Below, piece after piece: positions 9,167 to 17,608 of a stretch of 64,000 bases of DNA (within the stretch, counting starts at the first letter, position 1; each line of letters starts with the position of its first letter). The notes beneath the pieces were generated by a model. It saw only the letters and a program-made list of their open reading frames with translations. It was not told where the DNA came from and did not search any database. The DNA comes from Rivularia sp. MS3 (GTDB taxonomy: Bacteria; Cyanobacteriota; Cyanobacteriia; Cyanobacteriales; Nostocaceae): contig JAHCMI010000037.1 in the NCBI GenBank assembly GCA_019192545.1, positions 1 through 64,000 on the forward strand. Direction: 5' to 3'. Both the position numbers and the translations under genes were made by a program.

Positions 9167-11320
9167 ATGGAAGAATTTGAAAAGTCAATATCCTTTGACG
9201 GAAGGGATATTCGGCTGAAAGTAGGCGTGTTAGCTCCCCAGGCTGGCGGGTCTGTAATGATACAATCTGGGGACACAGCAGTATTGGTAACGGCGACGCG
9301 ATCGCAAGCAAGAGAAGGAATTGATTTTTTACCTTTGACGGTAGATTACGAAGAGAGATTATATGCAGCAGGTAGGATTCCGGGGGGTATTTTAAGAAGA
9401 GAAGGAAGACCTCCAGAAAAAGCGATTCTTACAAGTCGTTTGATTGACCGACCGATGCGCCCTCTGTTTCCTTCATGGTTGCGAGACGATTTGCAAATTA
9501 TTGCTACAACTCTTTCGGTAGATGAACAAGTACCGCCGGATGTGCTAGCGGTTACTGGGGCAAGTATCGCTACTTTGATGGCGAAAATTCCTTTTAACGG
9601 ACCGATGGCTGCGGTAAGAGTTGGCTTAGTGGGAGATGATTTTATTATTAATCCCACCCATGCAGAAGTCACTGCTGGGGATTTGGATCTGGTTGTTGCA
9701 GGTTCGCCAGACGGTGTAATCATGGTAGAAGCTGGAGCTAATCAACTACCAGAACAAGATATTATCGAAGCGATTGAATTTGGTTACGAAGCCGTACAGG
9801 ATTTAATTCAAGCACAGCTCGATTTAATTAAAGAATTAGGTATTGAAATTGTTTCGGAAGAACCACCGGAAGTAGATACCACTCTGGAAAACTTTATTCA
9901 GGAACGCTCTACCGATAAAATCAAAAAAGTTTTATCGCAGTTTGAGTTTACTAAAGCCGAACGCGATGAGGCTTTAGATATCATAAAAGAGGAAGTTTCC
10001 GCAGCGATTGAGGAGCTATCGGAAGAAGATCCCATCCGAGTTGCAGCAGAAGAGAACGGTAAAGCTCTTGGCAACACTTTCAAAAGTATTACTAAGAAGC
10101 TGATGCGCCGTCAAATTGTTGAAGACGAGGTTCGCGTTGATGGTCGCAAGCTCGATGAAGTTCGTCCGGTATCTTGTGATGTAGGGCTTTTACCGAAACG
10201 AGTTCACGGTAGCGGTTTATTTAACCGAGGACTGACTCAAGTACTTTCTATTTGTACTTTGGGAACTCCCGGAGACGCTCAAAATTTAAACGATGATTTG
10301 CAATCGGACCAGCAAAAACATTATCTCCACCATTATAATTTTCCACCATTTTCTGTTGGAGAAACTAAGCCTTTACGTGCGCCGGGACGAAGAGAAATTG
10401 GTCACGGTGCTTTAGCAGAGCGAGCCATATTAGCTGTATTGCCACCAAGAAACGAATTTCCCTACGTACTTAGAGTCGTATCTGAAGTACTTTCATCTAA
10501 CGGCTCTACATCAATGGGTTCGGTATGTGCTTCCACATTAGCGTTGATGGATGCAGGGGTACCAATAGAAAAACCTGTTAGCGGTGCGGCAATGGGTTTA
10601 ATTAGAGAAGAAGACGAAGTCCGCGTTTTAACTGATATCCAAGGTATCGAAGACTTCTTAGGCGACATGGATTTCAAAGTTGCCGGTACCGATACAGGCA
10701 TCACAGCCCTGCAAATGGATATGAAAATCACTGGCTTATCCTTGGAGGTTGTTGCCCAAGCAGTTCATCAAGCCAAAAGTGCTAGATTACATATCTTAGA
10801 AAAGATGGTTGCTTGCATCGAAAAACCGCGTGAGGAAATGTCACCTTATGCTCCACGTTTATTAACAATCAAGATCGATCCGGATATGATTGGTTTGGTG
10901 ATTGGTCCCGGAGGTAAAACCATCAAAGGAATTACTGAAGAAACAGGTGCCACAGTTGATATTGAAGATGATGGTACTGTAACAATTGCTGCATTGGATG
11001 AAAGTAAAGCTAAGAAAGCCCGCTTCATTATCCAATCAATGACGCGCAAGCTCAATGAAGGTGACGTTTATGTCGGTAGAGTAACTCGAATTATACCCAT
11101 CGGTGCCTTCGTGGAGTTTTTACCAGGAAAAGAAGGGATGATTCATATCTCCCAGCTAGCTGATTATCGAGTTGGCAAAGTTGAAGATGAAGTTGCAGTT
11201 AGCGACGAAGTAATCGTTAAAGTTCGGGAAATTGACAACAAAGGTAGAATAAATCTTACCCGTTTAGGAATTCACCCAGAACAAGCCGCTGCGGCGCGAG
11301 AAGCAGCTTCTAACGCCTAA
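9167..11320 (+). CDS. pnp: Polyribonucleotide nucleotidyltransferase (PNPase)
   Basis: PNPase degrades RNA 3'-to-5' with phosphate and in cyanobacteria also makes the heteropolymeric RNA tails. The 717 residues show the normal order: first RNase PH domain, an alpha-helical linker, the second RNase PH domain ([27 protein letters not shown]), a KH domain with [17 protein letters not shown] near residue 580, and an S1 domain near the C-terminus ([29 protein letters not shown]). Start at ATG 9167 is preceded by AGAAGGAAAAAG and fits the family N-terminus [15 protein letters not shown]. It appears monocistronic. The 213 bases before it have heptamer-like repeats only. Confidence 0.98.
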   Translation: MEEFEKSISFDGRDIRLKVGVLAPQAGGSVMIQSGDTAVLVTATRSQAREGIDFLPLTVDYEERLYAAGRIPGGILRREGRPPEKAILTSRLIDRPMRPLFPSWLRDDLQIIATTLSVDEQVPPDVLAVTGASIATLMAKIPFNGPMAAVRVGLVGDDFIINPTHAEVTAGDLDLVVAGSPDGVIMVEAGANQLPEQDIIEAIEFGYEAVQDLIQAQLDLIKELGIEIVSEEPPEVDTTLENFIQERSTDKIKKVLSQFEFTKAERDEALDIIKEEVSAAIEELSEEDPIRVAAEENGKALGNTFKSITKKLMRRQIVEDEVRVDGRKLDEVRPVSCDVGLLPKRVHGSGLFNRGLTQVLSICTLGTPGDAQNLNDDLQSDQQKHYLHHYNFPPFSVGETKPLRAPGRREIGHGALAERAILAVLPPRNEFPYVLRVVSEVLSSNGSTSMGSVCASTLALMDAGVPIEKPVSGAAMGLIREEDEVRVLTDIQGIEDFLGDMDFKVAGTDTGITALQMDMKITGLSLEVVAQAVHQAKSARLHILEKMVACIEKPREEMSPYAPRLLTIKIDPDMIGLVIGPGGKTIKGITEETGATVDIEDDGTVTIAALDESKAKKARFIIQSMTRKLNEGDVYVGRVTRIIPIGAFVEFLPGKEGMIHISQLADYRVGKVEDEVAVSDEVIVKVREIDNKGRINLTRLGIHPEQAAAAREAASNA

Positions 11321-11342
11321 ATTATCAGGATTTTAGATTTAA

Positions 11343-11389
11343 AGGACACGCTTACTCGCAAGCAGTTTGCCTGCGTTGTAACAAGTGTC
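11343..11389 (+). repeat. Imperfect hairpin after pnp
   Basis: GGACAC (11343-11348) pairs with GTGTCC (11384-11389), and GCAG/CTGC can pair within. There is no T-run, so it may stabilise the pnp 3' end rather than terminate, or be a dispersed palindrome related to the GTGTCCACAAGGACA sequence near 56753. Confidence 0.5.
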
Positions 11390-11750
11390 CGGGATTATGA
11401 ATTCACAAATCTAAAATCCGCGTTTCTATTTCAAAAATGAATATTCACTGAGATTAGCCACCAGGGACATTGAGAAGTTTTTGAGTTAAATAATTACTCT
11501 TTATATGCTCTCTAATGTATTTATTGCTTGGTGGTTCAACTTAAAGAATTAATTATAAAAAATTAACTAATACCAATTCTGGTTGATTACTTACTATATA
11601 ACCCAGAACAATGACAATTTTTTTATTAGCAATTACTTAAACTAAATACAGTCAGAATCCCTTCACTACCAAAACAGGCGATTTACCAGGCAAAAATAGA
11701 AATCTTCATATACCAATTTGACCTAATTTAAATTTAAGTTATGTTAAGTA

Positions 11751-11953
11751 TAGGACTTACGCAATATAAATAAAATCCTTTACGGGTATCTTTGTCTGGG
11801 AAAAACTAGGTTAGCGTTATCTGCTTCGGGTGGTGCTACCCCTGATTAATCGCAGCGTCTAGTCGATTTCGGCGATAACCTCGGTTGTCGCTCCGAATCG
11901 TTTGGAACGATGAAGACTAAGTCAGCTTGTAAAGATGCACTGCGTAAATCATA
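11751..11953. mobile_element. MITE-like element with terminal inverted repeats
   Basis: A 203-base non-coding unit bounded by TAGGACTTACGCA (11751-11763) and TGCGTAAATCATA (11941-11953), an inverted repeat matching at 11 of 13 positions. Similar TTACGCA-type ends are common in small cyanobacterial elements. The interior carries a strong stem at 11864-11900. The rest of the 675-base gap from 11321 to here shows no gene; it is AT-rich. Confidence 0.55.
11864..11900. repeat. Long stem-loop inside the MITE-like element
   Basis: Three stacked helices: CGATT with AATCG, CGG with CCG, and CGATAACC with GGTTGTCG (one G-U), separated by a 1-0 and a 0-2 bulge and closed by a two-base TC gap (in practice a four-base loop). 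Very stable for this AT-rich DNA. Confidence 0.65.
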
Positions 11954-11995
11954 GGTAACAGTAAAAATAATCAACACTGCGGTATTGCATAAATC

Positions 11996-12259
11996 GTGAG
12001 TTCTAAACGACTACCGAAAACTACAGCCCACGTGCGGATTACCCGACAATCGTGGGAAGACGGTTTACTCAAAGGAGAAGTAAGGGCAGGTGAATTTCAA
12101 TGGCAATTTCAATGGCATTTTCGTCAAGGAGATTTGTTGATAACACCTTCTCAAGGTAGAGCTTTAATCAAAGAGCCTCTTAGCCGATTTCTAGAGCAAA
12201 AAGACTATCAACTAGAACCGGGAGGGGATTATGCTTTTACTATCCGAGCCGAAATTTAA
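11996..12259 (+). CDS. DUF3146 family protein
   Basis: An 87-residue cytoplasmic protein from a GTG start that matches the cyanobacterial DUF3146 family as I remember it (TTAHVRITRQSW..G.L.GEV.A..FQWQF.W.F). Function is unknown. It is small, has no signal or membrane segment, and contains several aromatic residues in a QWQFQWHFRQGDL core that suggests beta strands. It is convergent with the YqgF-like gene. The MITE-like element ends 42 bases upstream, so the promoter may lie in that element. Confidence 0.8.
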   Translation: MSSKRLPKTTAHVRITRQSWEDGLLKGEVRAGEFQWQFQWHFRQGDLLITPSQGRALIKEPLSRFLEQKDYQLEPGGDYAFTIRAEI

Positions 12260-12322
12260 ATTAGTCAATAGCAAATAGTTAATAATTAAAATTTATAAGT
12301 GAGGAATTAGAGGTTATAGAAT

Positions 12323-12351
12323 TTTAGATTTTAGATTGTAGATTTTAGATC
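12323..12351. repeat. Heptanucleotide tandem repeat (TTTTAGA type)
   Basis: Four units of TTTTAGA/TTGTAGA between the convergent DUF3146 and YqgF-like genes. Confidence 0.7.
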
Positions 12352-12389
12352 GGTAGTAGTAGTTTAACGATAAGGAGTGTATGGGCTTG

Positions 12390-12824
12390 CTACTGGGTTA
12401 AACGATTGAGGTATCTTTCGATCAGCAAAATTGCAACAATATCGTCAATTGGACGTGGTGGAGTCCGCATTCCTTTGGGCAATAGCTTAGTCAATCCTTT
12501 TGGTGGGTACATTACCCAGTAGCGATCGCGTGCTTCTAAAGTTGAATAACGCTCATCTACTAAAACAATATTTACCGTTGCGGATAATTCTTCTTGTATT
12601 TGCTGCTTCCAGCGCTTTGATGTAGTTTGGTTGCCCATTACTAATAAAGAAATGGGGTATTTTTGATACAAATCCCCAATAATGCCTATTGCCTCAGTTG
12701 AGGAAACAACTTCGTGGTATTGAAGTTGTCTATCAAGCCCCATTACAGCTACACCACATTTATCTTTTCCAGGATCGAAACCTAAAATCACCGAATCGGA
12801 AGGTGAAAAGTTACGGGAAGTCAT
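12390..12824 (-). CDS. YqgF/RNase H-fold nuclease-like protein
   Basis: A 144-residue protein with the RNase H-like fold of the YqgF/RuvX group. The N-terminal LGFDPGKDKCGVAV carries the first catalytic Asp on strand one; VMGNQTTSKRW corresponds to the central strand; LVDERYSTLEARDRYW contains the conserved DER motif; PRPIDDIVAILLIERYL has the last acidic residues. It looks like the cyanobacterial paralogue that accompanies, rather than replaces, the standard pre-16S rRNA maturation nuclease, because it is more divergent than canonical RuvX. Substrate unproven. ATG start at 12824 fits the family. Confidence 0.8.
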   Translation of the reverse strand: MTSRNFSPSDSVILGFDPGKDKCGVAVMGLDRQLQYHEVVSSTEAIGIIGDLYQKYPISLLVMGNQTTSKRWKQQIQEELSATVNIVLVDERYSTLEARDRYWVMYPPKGLTKLLPKGMRTPPRPIDDIVAILLIERYLNRLTQ

Positions 12825-13035
12825 ATAGAATGCTGCTAATTTTACTTATACAAGTTTTACTCTTAACTTAAAACTAATATTAAAAAAGCGATGGAATTTT
12901 AGCAATCACCGAAGACTATTTAAGCTTCGTAATGCTATTAGGACTTAAATTATTTCTAGTTACCAACTACTAATTGTCCATTACTCATCCTTAGAGGATG
13001 TTTAAAAAGTATAGTTTTTATCATAATTCTCGGAT

Positions 13036-13103
13036 GATCCCCCCTTCCCCCCTTAAAAAGGGGGGTAAAAGTCCCCCAATTTAGCGGGAGATTTAGGGGG
13101 ATC
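13036..13103. repeat. Palindromic G/C-block repeat
   Basis: GATCCCCC and GGGGGATC close a 68-base unit that contains a second perfect stem, CCCCCCTT with AAGGGGGG. This type of repeat is widespread in cyanobacterial intergenic DNA. It lies in the 568-base gap between the YqgF-like and DUF3084 genes. Confidence 0.75.
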
Positions 13104-13200
13104 TCAAAAGTTTCAAGTATCATTTATAGCGCATCATTACATCCTCTTACAAATATGATAAATGTTGGAGCTAACATAATGTCAGCCTACTAAAATGTTT

Positions 13201-13304
13201 ATAGCGCTTTTGATTTAAATGCAATACAGTTTAAGAAACCTCACCCCCTTTCCCTCTCCTTATCGAGTTAGAGGGGTGTATTCTATTCAACTGAAAACTG
13301 CTAT
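13201..13304. mobile_element. Small inverted-repeat element, degenerate copy
   Basis: Left end TAGCGCTTTTGATTTAAATG...AATACA and right end TGTATTCTATTCAACTGAAA...GCTA are an imperfect inverted repeat. The middle has AACCTCACCCCC and a CCCTCTCCTT...AGAGGGG stem. It matches the architecture of the copy at 39823-39951. Confidence 0.6.
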
Positions 13305-13392
13305 ATCCACTTTGGATTTTATACGTATAATGTTTAATTTTGTTGACAATATATTATTCATTACAATCAAATTATTCTCAAATTGATTATTT

Positions 13393-14925
13393 CTAAGTAC
13401 TAAAAATGATTTGCCCATTTAAGATTGCTACCAGTTTTACTCTTAAAGGTCCGGCTCTATAAGTATCATTTGCCGCAACAGCTTTAATATCTAATGATTG
13501 ATTGTACTGTCTTAATAAAGATGCAAATTTAATAAAAGTACGGTCTATTTGAATACTTTCTAAAATACCAGCATTACGGGCACGAAATTGAGAAGCAGAA
13601 ATTAATAACTCCAGTCGCTGCTTGAGTTGATTTGGTGTCATATTTTGAGGATCTGCTGTGGTAGTTGCTAGTACTTCACCTTTTTGAAAAACTACTTGAT
13701 TGGGGGCTGCATCGGCAAAAAATTCGATACGTTTTTCTCCCCGCACGTAATTGCCTGCGGAAAAAATTCTGATCACGTATTCTCTGCCATCATCAATCTG
13801 CTTGCTTAATTGTTCAATTTGTTTTGCAGTCGCAAAAAGAATTGATGATTTTCCATCTTTTGACAAATTGCTTCCAGGTTCGCTTAATTTATTAAGAGCC
13901 GAACGGTTTGCTTCTTGCAATAGCTTAATTACCGCTTGTTTTGCTGCTGCGGGTTTTTCTACACGAACAACAGCTTCAGCAATAACTTGTCCTCTTACTA
14001 AAGCTAACTTACCCAATCGTAAATCTCGATTGGATTGTCCCAATTTTGCTAGTTGCTGCTCTAGGGAAGATTGCTGTCTTTCCAACTCCGAAAGCCGCGC
14101 TTGCTTTTCGTTAATCACTTTTTGTCGTTGAGCAATCATCTGCTCGCGAGCTGTAATCTCCGAATTACGCTGTTGAATTTGTTTATCAAGTTGAACAATT
14201 TTTTCATCCCGCTTTTCAATAGCTTCTTGACGTTTAGCTAATTCGCGATCGCGCTTGTTAATTGCGGCTTCAGCTTGAGCTAGAGCTTTTTTGGCATCTG
14301 CAATTAATCGTTTTCTATCTTCTTTAAGCTGTAAGCTTTCTGCTTTTAACTGCTTAATTTCCTCAATTTTATTGTCTCTTTGATCGATTATGCTTTGCAA
14401 TTCGTCAATAGCTTTTTTATAGCGAGTTGCAACTTGATTGAGTTTCTTTTGAGTATCTTGCAACAAAGCCTGAGTGCGAGCTTGCTGTTTGATAGTTTGA
14501 TTGAGTTGGGCTTGGGTTTGCCGTTGTTTGGTGTTTGCTGCTTGCAGGGAGCGGTTGATTGCTTCTAATCTGTTCTGAGCTTGCGCCCGTTGGTTTCTAG
14601 CTTCTGCCAACTCTCTTTTGGTAATCTCAAGATTTGTGGCAGTACCTTCAAGCTGCTCTCGCTTCCTTCGCAAATCTTTTTGAATGTCCTCAAGCTCAAA
14701 AACACCTTTACGCAATCCTTCATCAACTAAAAACAAACTCGCTAAAGTTGAAGCAGAAATACCGATTCCCGTTAAAATCGTCACCACAACGGCAGTCTTT
14801 TTAGGACGCAGGTTGAAAAGTGAGAGCCTTTTTTTGCCCACCCGCGTGCCAATGCGATCGCCGACGGTGGCAATTACGCCTCCCAAAATAAGAATTGCGG
14901 TTATCAGGATAAACGCGGTAGTCAT
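13393..14925 (-). CDS. DUF3084 membrane-anchored coiled-coil protein
   Basis: A 510-residue protein of the cyanobacterial DUF3084 family. Two hydrophobic helices (about residues 4-22 and 45-67) flank a basic cytoplasmic-type loop with VGKKRLSLFNLRPKKTA, then a long coiled coil runs from about 75 to 300, rich in Gln, Arg, Lys and Glu. The C-terminal ~200 residues (from about SALNKL) form a globular domain ending NGQIIFST. Function unknown; the layout suggests a scaffold anchored in the plasma or thylakoid membrane with the coiled coil reaching into the cytoplasm. It is a single gene, 407 bases downstream of ntcA on the same strand. Confidence 0.88.
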   Translation of the reverse strand: MTTAFILITAILILGGVIATVGDRIGTRVGKKRLSLFNLRPKKTAVVVTILTGIGISASTLASLFLVDEGLRKGVFELEDIQKDLRRKREQLEGTATNLEITKRELAEARNQRAQAQNRLEAINRSLQAANTKQRQTQAQLNQTIKQQARTQALLQDTQKKLNQVATRYKKAIDELQSIIDQRDNKIEEIKQLKAESLQLKEDRKRLIADAKKALAQAEAAINKRDRELAKRQEAIEKRDEKIVQLDKQIQQRNSEITAREQMIAQRQKVINEKQARLSELERQQSSLEQQLAKLGQSNRDLRLGKLALVRGQVIAEAVVRVEKPAAAKQAVIKLLQEANRSALNKLSEPGSNLSKDGKSSILFATAKQIEQLSKQIDDGREYVIRIFSAGNYVRGEKRIEFFADAAPNQVVFQKGEVLATTTADPQNMTPNQLKQRLELLISASQFRARNAGILESIQIDRTFIKFASLLRQYNQSLDIKAVAANDTYRAGPLRVKLVAILNGQIIFST

Positions 14926-15129
14926 ATAATCGTGCCGAATTCATCCTTACACATACTGTTTACTATTTTCAGTTATTGTGTGTGAGAAAAAGCAAATAAG
15001 GCAAGAGCTAAATATACTTTATTCTCCAGCGTACCTGACTTAAATTGCTAAAAGCTGACAAAATAAGCCAATTTAGACTCTGCTCTATCTAACTAAGCAG
15101 AAAAAATTACCTAGTCAATTCTAAATAAA

Positions 15130-15166
15130 TTGGTAGCAGCCTTAATTATCATTCATCTGCTACCAA
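15130..15166. repeat. Perfect inverted repeat between ntcA and the DUF3084 gene
   Basis: TTGGTAGCAG (15130-15139) and CTGCTACCAA (15157-15166), ten perfect pairs, 17-base loop. On the minus strand it is followed by ATTTATTT, so it may end ntcA transcription, though it is about 170 bases past the stop. Confidence 0.5.
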
Positions 15167-15280
15167 AATAAAAGCATTTGTAATGTTAGCCGGATAATTT
15201 AGTTATCCGAAGATGTTGTTTCGATTGTTTCAGATGTGTTTTTTTCAACAATGTCATTCAACAAACGCTTTTTATGACCT

Positions 15281-15303
15281 CCTGTTATTAGACTATTAAC
15301 AGG
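15281..15303. repeat. Near-perfect 23-base palindrome after ntcA
   Basis: CCTGTTATTAG and CTATTAACAGG around a central A, one mismatched pair. It lies 29 bases past the ntcA stop. It may fold in the mRNA or be a protein-binding site; no T-run follows. Confidence 0.5.
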
Positions 15304-15332
15304 ATTTCAAGTTTAATCAACATGGCGATGCT

Positions 15333-16004
15333 TTAAGTAAATTGCCGACTCAAACTAACTGGTTTGTGTACGGTAATTTTCTTCTTGTGTATTGAAATCA
15401 TCTTTTTTTCTCGTAAGTCACCTAATAATCTTGTAACGGTAACGCGAGTAGAACCAATTGCTTCAGCAATTGCTTGATGAGATAACTTTAAATCAATAGT
15501 TATTCCATCAGCACAAGGTACTCCAAAATCTCGACACAGAATTAGTAAAAAACTTACTAATCTAGAACCCATATCTCGGTGAGCAAGAGTTTCAATCATC
15601 ATCTCAGTTTGTAATATCCGCGAAGAAAGTCCTCGCAGCATCAACATAGATAATTCGGGATTTTCTTTGAGTGCTTGCTCTACTTGTTCAATTGGAGCCG
15701 AGAGTAATTCTACTGGCGTGAATGCTACCGCATGATAAAACCGATCGGATTTGTTTCCTGTTAATAAGGATAAAACTCCAAAAACACTATTTTCTCGTAG
15801 CAATGCCACTGTTATTTCTTCTCCTGCCTCATACACCCTGGAGAGCTTCACGGCACCTTTGAGAAGAAAATAAACTCGTTCTGCTGGATCGCCCGGAAAA
15901 AATATAGTTTTGTTGCGTTCAAATGTTTCTACAACTGGTGGAAAAGCTCCAGTTGCCATTTGTCGAAACACATTTGCTAGGGCTTTATCTTGTGTCACAA
16001 TCAT
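15333..16004 (-). CDS. ntcA: Global nitrogen regulator NtcA
   Basis: NtcA is the CRP-family transcription factor that senses 2-oxoglutarate and switches on nitrogen assimilation and heterocyst genes. The 223-residue product begins [13 protein letters not shown] and, as far as I can recall, is almost identical to the Nostoc/Anabaena protein. It has an effector-binding beta-roll ([21 protein letters not shown]), the dimer helix ([19 protein letters not shown]), and the C-terminal helix-turn-helix [23 protein letters not shown] start at the ATG at 16004, next to GGGGAAGGGAG, rather than six codons further upstream. The upstream region has an NtcA box consistent with autoregulation, and the gene is divergent from fabI. 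Confidence 0.98.
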   Translation of the reverse strand: MIVTQDKALANVFRQMATGAFPPVVETFERNKTIFFPGDPAERVYFLLKGAVKLSRVYEAGEEITVALLRENSVFGVLSLLTGNKSDRFYHAVAFTPVELLSAPIEQVEQALKENPELSMLMLRGLSSRILQTEMMIETLAHRDMGSRLVSFLLILCRDFGVPCADGITIDLKLSHQAIAEAIGSTRVTVTRLLGDLREKKMISIHKKKITVHKPVSLSRQFT

Positions 16005-16092
16005 CTCCCTTCCCCTACCCAATGCCGGAATAATTAAAACAGATTACCGTATATTACACTTGAAAAATCAAGATTGCATTGCGAACCTTTTT

Positions 16093-16106
16093 GTACTTTC
16101 CTATAC
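16093..16106 (-). promoter_or_regulatory. NtcA-binding site, GTA-N8-TAC
   Basis: GTA (16093-16095), eight bases, TAC (16104-16106), about 90 bases upstream of the ntcA start. This is the NtcA consensus and autoregulation of ntcA is established in Anabaena. I do not see a convincing -10 box at the ideal 22-23 base distance, so the mode of action is open. The remaining intergenic DNA to fabI (16107-16380) is AT-rich with no other feature. Confidence 0.65.
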
Positions 16107-16380
16107 TTAACCTCCTTTCCTTCTTACTATTTGTTCATGACGATACATAAATTTTAGCTCAAGACAGCTACTAATTTTTAACACTATTGAGTTAGTTCAT
16201 AGAAGTAATTTATTTCGATGAAGAAATATTTAAAATATCATAAAAAAAATGGTGATTAAATTAGCAGATTTTTAACAACATTTATTATTAGTACCGAGCA
16301 AATAGTATTTAAAATTTAGAGCGATGGGTCTAATATCTAGTATGCTCAACCATGAACCATTGAATAAATAGGTCATTTTT

Positions 16381-17157
16381 ATGCTGGATCTGACTGGGAA
16401 AAATGCGCTCGTTACAGGTATTGCTAACAACCGTTCTATTGCTTGGGGTATAGCTCAGCAGCTGCATAAAGCAGGAGCAAATATTGGTGTTACTTATTTA
16501 CCTGACGAGAAAGGAAAAATGGAGAAAAAGGTAAAGGATTTAGTTGAACCCATTAAACCTAGTTTGTTTTTGCCATGTAATGTCCAAGATGACGAGCAAG
16601 TAAAATCTACTTTTGATACCATCAAGGACAAATGGGGTTCTATAGATATTTTGATTCATTGTCTTGCTTTCGCGAAAAAAGACGACTTAACCGGAGGTTT
16701 TAGCGAAACTTCTCGCGAAGGCTTTAGTTTGGCGTTGGAAATCAGTGCTTATTCTTTAGCTCTATTAGCCGGTGCAGCTAAGCCTTTGATGTCTGAAGGA
16801 GGCAGCATTGTGACTCTCACATATTTAGGTGGTGTGAGGGCAATTCCTAATTACAATGTTATGGGAGTTGCTAAAGCAGCGTTAGAATCGAGCGTGCGTT
16901 ATTTAGCAGCAGAACTCGGAGAGCAAAATATTCGCGTCAATGCAATTTCTGCTGGTCCCATCCGTACTTTAGCTTCAAGCGCGGTGGGTGGCATTTTAGA
17001 TATGATTCATCATGTAGAGCAAGTAGCACCCTTAAAACGCACCGTCACCCAGTTAGAAGTGGGAAATGCAGCAGCTTTTCTATGTAGCGATTTAGCAAGT
17101 GGAATTACAGGACAAGTTTTGTACGTTGATGCAGGATACGAAATTACAGGAATGTAA
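16381..17157 (+). CDS. fabI: Enoyl-ACP reductase (NADH)
   Basis: FabI carries out the last step of each round of type II fatty acid elongation, reducing trans-2-enoyl-ACP in the cytoplasm. The 258-residue protein is a short-chain dehydrogenase with the FabI-specific nucleotide loop GIANNRSIAWGIA (13-25) in place of a plain GxxxGxG, and the active-site Tyr158-x6-Lys165 (YNVMGVAK). A second conserved Tyr is at 148 (TYLGG). The C-terminus GQVLYVDAGYEITGM is standard. Adjacent divergent ntcA is a conserved arrangement in heterocyst formers as I recall. It appears monocistronic. Confidence 0.97.
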   Translation: MLDLTGKNALVTGIANNRSIAWGIAQQLHKAGANIGVTYLPDEKGKMEKKVKDLVEPIKPSLFLPCNVQDDEQVKSTFDTIKDKWGSIDILIHCLAFAKKDDLTGGFSETSREGFSLALEISAYSLALLAGAAKPLMSEGGSIVTLTYLGGVRAIPNYNVMGVAKAALESSVRYLAAELGEQNIRVNAISAGPIRTLASSAVGGILDMIHHVEQVAPLKRTVTQLEVGNAAAFLCSDLASGITGQVLYVDAGYEITGM

Positions 17158-17257
17158 GTCGGCAGAATTTCCCGAATTTTTAATATTTTCTTTCTTATTT
17201 GCTTTATGCGGAATTATCTAGATTTTGGCTTTTAGCTTTTAGCTATGTTGAGTTAAA

Positions 17258-17487
17258 TACCCCACCGTCACACGGTGAAAGAATTAAGTTGGGGTAAGTG
17301 CCCTTTGCAATTCCAGCCTTCTTGCTTCTTCCGCTCAAACCCTCTTCCTTCGTTTTAATAGCCATCAGATTTACAATCTGTGGTTGGACTGTCCGAAGCC
17401 CACCTTAATTAAAACTTGCGCTAGTGACATAAATCCGGTTTCTTCGGGTTTATGGAGAATGCTGCAAGATGAAAGTTAATGGTGGGC
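17258..17487. other. Structured non-coding region, candidate RNA or element remnant
   Basis: Within the 451-base gap after fabI there are several helices: TACCCC (17258-17263) with GGGGTA (17291-17296) around CACCGT/ACGGTG (17263-17268 and 17272-17277; one base shared, so not both in full); CAGATT/AATCTG (17366-17371 and 17375-17380); and a nested set of GCCCACC/GGTGGGC (17398-17404, 17481-17487), CTTGC/GCAAG (17415-17419, 17464-17468) and CATAAATCCG/CGGGTTTATG (17428-17437, 17445-17454, one G-U). No open frame spans it. I cannot name a known RNA family; a remnant end of an insertion element is the other option. Confidence 0.45.
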
Positions 17488-17608
17488 TAATGCAGTTTGT
17501 GCAAATACTAAGATAAGTCAACTGATTATGAAATTGAAGCAGCACAATAATACACTAATACTATAGCGATAGCATTTACTTCTTTAAATTTGTGAATTAT
17601 GTAAAAAA

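Noticed and set aside
9346-9723. 125-codon frame antisense to pnp
   Set aside because: Opposite strand of a highly conserved gene, no start signal.
13751-14131. 126-codon frame antisense to the DUF3084 gene
   Set aside because: It mirrors a coiled-coil coding region; Ser/Cys/Leu-rich composition is typical of an antisense shadow.
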